The notes beneath the pieces are model-generated. The model had not been told where the DNA came from. It did not search any database and worked only from the letters and a program-made list of their open reading frames with translations. The position numbers and the translations under genes are program-made. From NCBI GenBank assembly GCA_913052545.1, contig CAJXEF010000155.1:1-5129 (forward strand): a stretch of DNA of 5,129 nucleotides, written 5' to 3'. Below, piece by piece: positions 1 through 4,539 of this stretch (positions are counted from its first letter, which is position 1; every line of letters begins with the position of its first letter). The DNA is from an uncultured Chloroflexota bacterium (GTDB lineage Bacteria > Chloroflexota > Dehalococcoidia > UBA3495).

Positions 1-60
1 ATGGGAGAGCCAGCTCCGATTGAGGTTGCCGAAACTTGTCTTAGAATAAATTTTATCCAT
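1..60 (-). CDS. Possible 5' end of an unidentified gene, running off the left edge
   Basis: An ATG at 60-58 on the minus strand opens a frame of 20 codons with no stop before the window edge, reading MDKIYSKTSFGNLNRSWLSH. It lies 25 bases after the stop of the CoA-transferase gene at 86, a gap like those between the other genes of this cluster, so it could be the next cistron. The Shine-Dalgarno match is poor: only AAGA, about 9 bases before the ATG. The opposite strand is also open here, reading from the edge to a TAG at 73-75, so the true coding strand is not settled. I recognise no family in either translation. Confidence 0.3.
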   Translation of the reverse strand, partial: MDKIYSKTSFGNLNRSWLSH

Positions 61-85
61 GCAAGGGATTCTTAGCTACAATTTG

Positions 86-1264
86 TTAATATATTGCGTT
101 TCCCTCTGTAAGCGTTCCGACCTCGTCTTTGGAAAGCCCTAATATCTCTTTGAAAACATAGTCGTTATGTTGTCCACGAGTCGGCTGGCCAGTTATATTA
201 ACCTCCCGCTTCCCATTTAATAACCATGGGACGGTTGGTAGTTCAGTAGAAACGTGTTCCCCTGATTCTTCTTGGTAAGTTTGGAAGAATTTTCGGTATC
301 GGAGTTGTTTATTATCCCAAAATTTTTCTAGAGGCAGAGCTGGACCGGCGGCTATTCCGATATTTTGTAATTTTTCCATCAATGACATGCCATCTATTGT
401 TTTAGTGAAAGATCCGATTAATATGTCTAAATCTTCCTCATTTTGTTTCCTTTTGATTGAGTTATCGAATCGGGGATCGTCAGATAATTCTGAGTGTCCT
501 AGAATCTCACAAAGAGATTGCCATTGGAGCTCGGTGGTCACAGTTATCCCGATCCATTGATCTGTGCCTAGGCAGGGGTAATTTCCGTGAGGAGCAAAAC
601 TTTGATGACGATTTCCCACGGGTTGAGGTATCCGGCCATTCATAAAATAATCTAATATTAACTCAGGTAATAACATGGTTGTAGCCTCTGCCATTGAGAG
701 ATCTATGTATTGACCTTTACCGGTATTCCAGGATTGGTGGAGTGCTGCATTTATAAGGAATACCTCTAACATTCCAACCATAGGATCTGTCCAAATACCA
801 CCGATATCAGGTAATCCATCCGGATAACTTTGGACTGCGCTCCAGCCAGTGAAGCATTGAATCAAAGTGCCGTAAGCGACGTGATTCATATCTGGTCCTG
901 AGTGGCCGAGACCAGCTGAGGATAGCATTATTATCCCAGGATGAATCTGTGTTAAGTCAGAGTAACCTAGCCCTAGGCGTTCTATTACACCGGGAGCGAA
1001 ATTTTCGATTACTACATCACTGATGCTGATAAGTTGCCTTGCTAGATCTAGCCCGTTGGGTTCTGCTAGATTTATCGTCGCACTAGTTTTGCTTTGGTTA
1101 ATAAATTTGCTTATGCTTCGTTCTCTGTAGGGATCAGGGCGACGGTTGCTTTCAATTCTGATAACTTCAGCCCCCATGGCTCCCAAATAACGTGTACAGG
1201 TCGGGCCGGCGATTTGCCAGCTGAAATCCGTTACGCGCACGTTCTTTAACGGCAATGCTTTCAT
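86..1264 (-). CDS. CaiB/BaiF class III CoA-transferase (catalytic Asp present)
   Basis: This 392-residue protein has the usual length and layout of class III CoA-transferases, cytosolic interlocked dimers that move CoA from an acyl-CoA donor to a carboxylic acid. Visible family signatures are an N-terminal LKNVRVTDFSWQIAGP stretch (6-21), GAMGAEVIRIES (28-39), VIENFAPGVIERLGLGY (85-101), SSAGLGHSGPD (115-125), TGKGQYIDLSMAEA (181-194) and GQHND near the C-terminus (364-368). Asp160, in IWTDPMVGM, is four residues before a conserved Gly. It matches the Asp169 of formyl-CoA transferase and CaiB that forms the acyl-aspartyl anhydride. The start is supported by AGGAAAGAG ending 6 bases before the ATG. 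It is the third gene of a minus-strand cluster, 37 bases after the flavin reductase gene. The substrate cannot be read from sequence. Family assignment is secure, but the specific reaction (formyl-, carnitine-, succinyl- or racemase-type) is open. Confidence 0.93.
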   Translation of the reverse strand: MKALPLKNVRVTDFSWQIAGPTCTRYLGAMGAEVIRIESNRRPDPYRERSISKFINQSKTSATINLAEPNGLDLARQLISISDVVIENFAPGVIERLGLGYSDLTQIHPGIIMLSSAGLGHSGPDMNHVAYGTLIQCFTGWSAVQSYPDGLPDIGGIWTDPMVGMLEVFLINAALHQSWNTGKGQYIDLSMAEATTMLLPELILDYFMNGRIPQPVGNRHQSFAPHGNYPCLGTDQWIGITVTTELQWQSLCEILGHSELSDDPRFDNSIKRKQNEEDLDILIGSFTKTIDGMSLMEKLQNIGIAAGPALPLEKFWDNKQLRYRKFFQTYQEESGEHVSTELPTVPWLLNGKREVNITGQPTRGQHNDYVFKEILGLSKDEVGTLTEGNAIY

Positions 1265-1270
1265 GTGTAG

Positions 1271-1284
1271 CTCTTTCCTAAGAG
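1271..1284 (-). promoter_or_regulatory. Ribosome binding site in a small hairpin loop
   Basis: Read on the minus strand, CTCTT-AGGA-AAGAG can fold into a 5-bp stem with the AGGA of the Shine-Dalgarno sequence as its tetraloop, 6 bases before the ATG at 1264. The dyad is seen directly. Any effect on translation of the downstream CoA-transferase is inference, and a stem this short is only marginally stable. Confidence 0.3.
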
Positions 1285-1301
1285 GGGTCCAAAGATCATA
1301 T

Positions 1302-1913
1302 TTAATCAGATTGGTATGTTGGCCTCACCATTTCAAATATATCGGAAGTGTGGCAATACATATTGCCCGCTAATCTCCCAGTTGGTTTTAGATTGTTGTG
1401 GTTTATACGGTGTCCTTCAATGATGTCGTCTCTAATGTGCATGAGAATGATTTGCCCTATGACTAAACCGTGCTGATGACTGCCGGTGCCGAGCGAAACT
1501 ACTTGCTGTAGTTGGCATTCCATATTCACTGGCGATTCACCGACTCTGGGAGGTTTGATTTTTGTTGAAGGCACCGGGGTGAGTCCTGCGATATCAAATT
1601 CAGTAACGTCGGTTGGATATTCTGCTGCTGTCCTGTTCATTGCCTCTGCGATATCGTCTACAACTACGTTCACTACGAATTCCCCTGTTTCTTCGATGTG
1701 TGCCAACGTATCCTTCTTCTTGTCACCAGCATTACGAGATGAGGAAAAGACTATGGTGGGTGGATCATAGGCGACAGCGTTGAAGAATGAATAGGGTGCC
1801 AGGTTAATAAAACCTTCTTTTGATATGGTAGATACGAAAGCTATTGGCCTCGGAACCACGACTCCCGTTAACACTCGGTTAAATCCTTCGAATGTATTTG
1901 GATCTATGATCAT
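1302..1913 (-). CDS. Flavin reductase-like protein, DIM6/NTAB family (FMN-binding split barrel)
   Basis: This 203-residue protein matches the flavin reductase-like domain family (COG1853, DIM6/NTAB). Members bind FMN in a split beta-barrel, and many reduce flavin with NAD(P)H to feed a monooxygenase. Signatures in order are PRPIAFVST (21-29), NLAPYSFFNAVAYDPPT (37-53), KKDT (66-69) just before an alpha-helical segment, GEFVVNVV (77-84), SPVNMECQL (127-135) and a C-terminal stretch with GRLAGNMY (179-186) and MVRP (195-198). The length is normal and there is no signal peptide, so it should be cytosolic. Its start at 1913 follows a strong AAGGAG with a rather long 13-base spacer. No in-frame alternative start lies in between. 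It sits between two CoA-transferase genes, 25 bases after one and 37 before the other, so it probably belongs to their operon. Whether it is a true reductase or a flavin-binding enzyme with another role cannot be told. Confidence 0.9.
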   Translation of the reverse strand: MIIDPNTFEGFNRVLTGVVVPRPIAFVSTISKEGFINLAPYSFFNAVAYDPPTIVFSSSRNAGDKKKDTLAHIEETGEFVVNVVVDDIAEAMNRTAAEYPTDVTEFDIAGLTPVPSTKIKPPRVGESPVNMECQLQQVVSLGTGSHQHGLVIGQIILMHIRDDIIEGHRINHNNLKPTGRLAGNMYCHTSDIFEMVRPTYQSD

Positions 1914-1926
1914 AGATGCACTTGGT

Positions 1927-1932
1927 CTCCTT
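1927..1932 (-). promoter_or_regulatory. Strong Shine-Dalgarno site (AAGGAG) of the flavin reductase gene
   Basis: AAGGAG on the minus strand lies in the 25-base gap after the upstream CoA-transferase stop codon. It is 13 bases before the ATG at 1913, longer than the usual 5-9. No ATG, GTG or TTG in the same frame lies between it and that ATG, so it still supports the annotated start. Confidence 0.6.
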
Positions 1933-1938
1933 GTTTAA

Positions 1939-3153
1939 TTAAATCGCATTTATAGATTTTAATAACCCCAAATTTTTGATATCCAATCCTAAGCCATTTG
2001 CTCCCATGACAAGTTGATTATGCTGGCCAAGAAGTGGGGCGGGTGACAGTGTAATGTCATTACCTTGTTCAGTTTGGAATGGCCACCCTGGCAAAGTCAA
2101 TTCGCCAGCTACGGGATGTTTACTACTGACAAAGAAATTTCTAGCGGCAAATTGTGGAGAAACAAGCAAATCAGGAACGGAGTTCATGGGAAATGATGGA
2201 ATATGCCGGGATTGGGCCTCGCGATACACATGCTCTTTAGTTTGTTTAGAAGTCCATGCAGATAGTAAAGGTTCTAAAGCTTTCCAGTTAGCTACTCTCC
2301 CTGCTCGGGTTTCGAATCTACTGTCGTTCGCCCATACGGGATGCTCCATCATTTCGATGAGTCGCTCCCATTGATCCTGTTGGCGCGGGGATATACTTAC
2401 ATATCCATCACTACAAGGTAATATTGCCCGAAGAGATTCAATCCCGGCTACTCTCTTGTGGCGACCTCGGGACGGATTTCCCTCTGCATATTCGGTTAAC
2501 CCGGTTTGAGGGAGAACAGATAGGCTTTCGATTTCGCTGAGGTCGATGTGGGATCCTAATCCAGTAGACAATTTCTGGGTTACTGCGATAGATGTTGCGG
2601 CAGCGGCGGTTATGCCAGCTATAAATTCTGATTGGTGGGCGGCTAGTTGAAGGGGAGGTTGTTTATCCAAATCATCTACGGGACCAGGATGAATTCGTGA
2701 AAAGCCACTTAAATTAGAAATTATTAAGTTATCAGCTGCGTAATTAGCCCAAGGACCTGATTGTCCGAACGGGGATATTGAGGTGAGTATTAATGAAGGA
2801 TTGTGGGACTTCATAGCTTCAAAGTCTAATCCCAAACTGGTTAAATAATTTGGGGGAAAGTTTTCAATTATTATATCGGTCTCTTCAATTAACCTCGCAA
2901 GCAATTTTCGTGCTTCCGGGGTCTCTAAGTTTAGAGTTATACCTAGTTTGTTTGTATTAAGAGAAAGAAAAACGCCACTTTTCTCCTGATCTGGTAAGTC
3001 GTCTGGAAACGGACCCATTTTTCTGGCCCTGTCACCGGTGGGTGGTTCGATTTTGATTACTATAGCGCCAAGATCTCCCAACATCTTGGCGCAGAAAGGA
3101 GCACTGATCCCTTGTCCCAGATCCAGTACTTTCAGTCCGTCAAAAAAGTTCAA
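1939..3153 (-). CDS. CaiB/BaiF class III CoA-transferase with Glu at the catalytic position (TTG start)
   Basis: This 404-residue protein is clearly a class III CoA-transferase. It shows FDGLKVLDLGQGISAPFCAK (4-23), LGDLGAIVIKIEPPTGDRAR (25-44), LNTNKLGITLNLETPEAR (65-82), IIIENFPPNYLTSLGLD (94-110), ISPFGQSGPWANY (126-138), TGLGSHIDLSE (197-207) and LLGQHNQ (374-380). The residue four before the conserved Gly180, where Frc and CaiB have the nucleophilic Asp, is Glu176 (HQSEFIAG; codon GAA at 2628-2626). The paralogue at 86-1264 keeps Asp. The start is TTG with AAGAG 7 bases upstream. A stop lies in frame 9 codons before it with no other start codon between, and the N-terminus matches the family. 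It is the first gene of the minus-strand cluster. It may be an active variant, a divergent acyl-CoA enzyme, or the partner subunit of the other CoA-transferase. Substrate unknown. Confidence 0.92.
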   Translation of the reverse strand: MNFFDGLKVLDLGQGISAPFCAKMLGDLGAIVIKIEPPTGDRARKMGPFPDDLPDQEKSGVFLSLNTNKLGITLNLETPEARKLLARLIEETDIIIENFPPNYLTSLGLDFEAMKSHNPSLILTSISPFGQSGPWANYAADNLIISNLSGFSRIHPGPVDDLDKQPPLQLAAHQSEFIAGITAAAATSIAVTQKLSTGLGSHIDLSEIESLSVLPQTGLTEYAEGNPSRGRHKRVAGIESLRAILPCSDGYVSISPRQQDQWERLIEMMEHPVWANDSRFETRAGRVANWKALEPLLSAWTSKQTKEHVYREAQSRHIPSFPMNSVPDLLVSPQFAARNFFVSSKHPVAGELTLPGWPFQTEQGNDITLSPAPLLGQHNQLVMGANGLGLDIKNLGLLKSINAI

Positions 3154-3165
3154 TTTTTTTCTCTT
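3154..3165 (-). promoter_or_regulatory. Ribosome binding site and A-tract deciding a TTG start
   Basis: On the minus strand AAGAG (3165-3161) is followed by seven A residues and then the TTG codon at 3153. Soon after the TTG comes a run of six T residues (3147-3142), so the start codon sits in the loop of a possible all-A/U hairpin. The next in-frame codon upstream that matters is a TAA 9 codons away. TTG is therefore the only start that keeps the conserved N-terminus. Confidence 0.5.
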
Positions 3166-3361
3166 ACTAGGCGTTTGTTACGTGGTGTTATTATTAGATT
3201 TGTGCAATTTCGAGTTTGACTTGTCGGGTTAGATATTGGCCAAGGTATACTCAATCGTAATATCTCCCAGGGTAACAGGTTGGCTTTGTACCATTTATAT
3301 ACCCAGGTGTCGTATCTGACAATAGCTTATAGTATTTAGCAGGTGAATTTGGCATGGCAAC
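3166..3361. other. Divergent intergenic region without a recognisable gene
   Basis: This stretch separates the minus-strand CoA-transferase cluster from the tRNA-Gln promoter. I see no open frame of useful length and no RNA fold I recognise. It must hold the promoter of the minus-strand cluster, but no convincing -35/-10 pair stands out. There is only an AT-rich TAATAAT box on the minus strand near 3196-3190 without a good -35. A short perfect palindrome TTGGCCAA lies near 3236-3243, and its meaning is unknown. Confidence 0.4.
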
Positions 3362-3390
3362 TTGACAGCCTATTGCAGTATTAATAGTAT
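3362..3390 (+). promoter_or_regulatory. Probable sigma70-type promoter for tRNA-Gln
   Basis: A perfect TTGACA (3362-3367) is separated by 17 bases from TAGTAT (3385-3390), a 4/6 match to TATAAT. The predicted start is near 3397, about 60 bases before the tRNA, with no gene between. The -35 match and spacing are seen directly. Its link to the tRNA is inferred from position and direction. Confidence 0.55.
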
Positions 3391-3398
3391 AAACGACT

Positions 3399-3440
3399 GT
3401 AGGTTGATTATATGTACGTTATACAAACCTACTGCTTTTT
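3399..3440 (+). promoter_or_regulatory. Imperfect dyad followed by a T-run: operator or attenuator-like hairpin
   Basis: GTAGGTT (3399-3405) pairs with AACCTAC (3426-3432). Inside it TATA (3409-3412) pairs with TATA (3420-3423), leaving a 7-base loop. Three bases later comes TTTTT (3436-3440). The dyad begins at about the predicted transcription start of the upstream promoter and precedes the tRNA by 23 bases. It could be an operator, a processing hairpin in the tRNA leader, or a weak intrinsic terminator. Only three of the seven outer-stem pairs are G-C, so stability is modest. Confidence 0.4.
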
Positions 3441-3455
3441 CAGGGAACACGCTTT

Positions 3456-3529
3456 TGGGGATTAGTCCAGTGGTAGGACGCCTGACTCTGGCTCAGGAAG
3501 CGGAGGTTCGAACCCTCCATCCCCAGCCA
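3456..3529 (+). tRNA. tRNA-Gln (anticodon CTG), CCA encoded
   Basis: A complete cloverleaf is visible. The acceptor stem TGGGGAT (3456-3462) pairs perfectly with ATCCCCA (3519-3525). The D stem is GTCC/GGAC (3465-3468, 3476-3479). The anticodon stem CCTGA/TCAGG (3481-3485, 3493-3497) encloses the loop CTCTGGC, with anticodon CTG at 3488-3490 reading CAG. The variable loop has four bases, and the T stem GGAGG/CCTCC encloses TTCGAAC. The discriminator is G (3526), followed by an encoded CCA (3527-3529). A U1-A72 end pair is characteristic of bacterial tRNA-Gln and supports the identity. Transcription probably starts at the TTGACA promoter about 60 bases upstream. No clear terminator follows, so some transcripts may read on into the oxidoreductase gene. 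Confidence 0.96.
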
Positions 3530-3584
3530 CCGCTTTAACTTGGGGAATTAACTATGGTGCCGTCAAAGCATTATATGATAATAA

Positions 3585-3620
3585 TTGGGATGATATCGGG
3601 TAAATCACTATAATAGGAGT
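3585..3620 (+). promoter_or_regulatory. Promoter-like boxes overlapping the ribosome binding site of the oxidoreductase gene
   Basis: TTGGGA (3585-3590, a 4/6 match to TTGACA) lies 18 bases before a perfect TATAAT (3609-3614). The Shine-Dalgarno AGGAG (3616-3620) follows at once, with 5 bases before the ATG at 3626. The ribosome site is convincing. The promoter is doubtful, because a start about 7 bases after TATAAT would leave out the Shine-Dalgarno site and give a nearly leaderless mRNA. Confidence 0.35.
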
Positions 3621-3625
3621 TTATT

Positions 3626-4492
3626 ATGCAGCTAGGAGCAATCTTTCCTCAAACTGAGATCGGGGCAGACCCAGGGGCAGTTCGTGATTTTGCTCAAGCC
3701 GCGGAGGCCCTAGGGTATGAGCATTTATTAGTATTTGATCATGTTTTGGGTGCCGATGCTAGTAAAAGGGAGAGCTGGGAACGACCTTATAGTCATACAG
3801 ATCTATTTCATGAACCGTTCGTACTGTTTGGTTATTTAGCAGCTTTTACTGAAACGATACAGATGACTACGGGCATTCTCATTTTGCCTCAGCGCCAGAC
3901 GGCTTTGGTGGCTAAACAAGCTGCTGCAGTAGATGTCCTCACTGGTGGAAGACTTCGTTTAGGAGTGGGGATAGGTTGGAATGACGTGGAATATGAAGCG
4001 CTTGGGGAAACATTTGGTAATCGTGGTAGGCGTTCAGAAGAACAAATAGAACTGATGCGCTTGTTATGGACTCAAGAGGTCGTTAACTATGATGGCCGGT
4101 ATCACAAGGTGACACATGCTGGAATAAATCCGCTACCGGTTCAAAGACCTATCCCGATTTGGTTCGGTGGAGGTGCACCCAAAGTGGTGGATAGGATTGG
4201 TCGGCTAGGTGATGGATGGTTTCCTCAATTCAAGCCTGATGGACAGGGACAGGAGCAAATAGCTCAAATGAAAGAGATAGCTGTTGGGTCAGGCAGAGAT
4301 CCTGGAGCTATAGGGATTGAAGGTCGGGTTAGCATTAGTGAAGGTAACCCGGATGAATGGAACAAGACAGCTGCCGCCTGGGGTGAGGTTGGTGCTACCC
4401 ATTTGTCTGTTAATACTATGCGCGCTGGCCTTTCGGGACCGGATGAACATATTGAGGCTATACGCAGGTTCAAGGAAGCAGTTACCGATTAA
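3626..4492 (+). CDS. LLM-class (luciferase-like) flavin-dependent oxidoreductase, probably F420-dependent
   Basis: This 288-residue protein has the TIM-barrel pattern of luciferase-like monooxygenases and resembles the actinobacterial/chloroflexotal F420-dependent subgroup (TIGR03619-like). These cytosolic enzymes use reduced F420 or FMN to oxidise or reduce small organic substrates. Visible features are the N-terminal strand MQLGAIFPQTE (1-11), FAQAAEALGYEHLLVFDHV (22-40), IQMTTGILILPQRQ (78-91), the family core ending in DVLTGGRLRLGVGIGW (103-118), RPIPIWFGGG (174-183) and RLGDGWFP (193-200). Length is normal and the frame is intact. The ATG has AGGAG 5 bases upstream, and starting there preserves the first strand. 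It stands alone on the plus strand between tRNA-Gln and convergent coaBC. It might use the flavin reductase encoded across the divergent gap, but F420-type enzymes do not need one. Cofactor and substrate are inferred only. Confidence 0.92.
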   Translation: MQLGAIFPQTEIGADPGAVRDFAQAAEALGYEHLLVFDHVLGADASKRESWERPYSHTDLFHEPFVLFGYLAAFTETIQMTTGILILPQRQTALVAKQAAAVDVLTGGRLRLGVGIGWNDVEYEALGETFGNRGRRSEEQIELMRLLWTQEVVNYDGRYHKVTHAGINPLPVQRPIPIWFGGGAPKVVDRIGRLGDGWFPQFKPDGQGQEQIAQMKEIAVGSGRDPGAIGIEGRVSISEGNPDEWNKTAAAWGEVGATHLSVNTMRAGLSGPDEHIEAIRRFKEAVTD

Positions 4493-4493
4493 T

Positions 4494-4508
4494 GTTCGCT
4501 GAGCGAAC
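4494..4508. terminator. Palindrome between convergent genes, possible weak bidirectional terminator
   Basis: GTTCGCTGAGCGAAC is a perfect inverted repeat with one central base. As RNA it would form a 6-bp stem with a TGA loop. It lies directly after the oxidoreductase stop (4492) and 31 bases beyond the coaBC stop, in a convergent gap of 47 bases. The T-tract after it is poor on both strands (GATTTAAG on plus, ATTAATC on minus), so it is a weak or factor-assisted terminator at best. Confidence 0.4.
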
Positions 4509-4539
4509 GATTTAAGAGCTGATGGTTGGTTGCGGAGGG

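Noticed and set aside
457..645. Plus-strand open frame of 62 codons inside the minus-strand CoA-transferase gene
   Set aside because: It is fully antisense to a well-conserved gene, has no recognisable motif, and no convincing ribosome site was seen.
1486..1770. Plus-strand open frame of 94 codons opposite the flavin reductase gene
   Set aside because: It mirrors the codon pattern of the real gene, its composition is rich in Ser/Thr/Val, and no family is recognisable.
2054..2374. Plus-strand open frame of 106 codons opposite the TTG-start CoA-transferase gene
   Set aside because: It is an antisense shadow of a conserved protein with no domain of its own.
3038..3232. Plus-strand open frame of 64 codons with a hydrophobic middle (FFLLLGVCYVVLLLDLC), crossing from the CoA-transferase gene into the intergenic region
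   Set aside because: More than half is antisense to conserved coding sequence. The hydrophobic stretch comes from the T-rich tract around the TTG start, and I saw no ribosome site.
3532..3569. GCTTT...AAAGC inverted repeat after the tRNA as a terminator
   Set aside because: The stem is only 5 bp with a loop near 28 bases and no T-run follows.
3510..3625. Possible integration (att) site at the 3' end of tRNA-Gln
   Set aside because: tRNA 3' ends are common integration sites, but I found no repeat of the tRNA end and no integrase or phage-like gene in the window.
4264..4502. Open frames inside the oxidoreductase gene (minus 4264-4473, plus 4317-4502)
   Set aside because: Both overlap the conserved C-terminal part of the luciferase-like protein in other frames and show no motifs.
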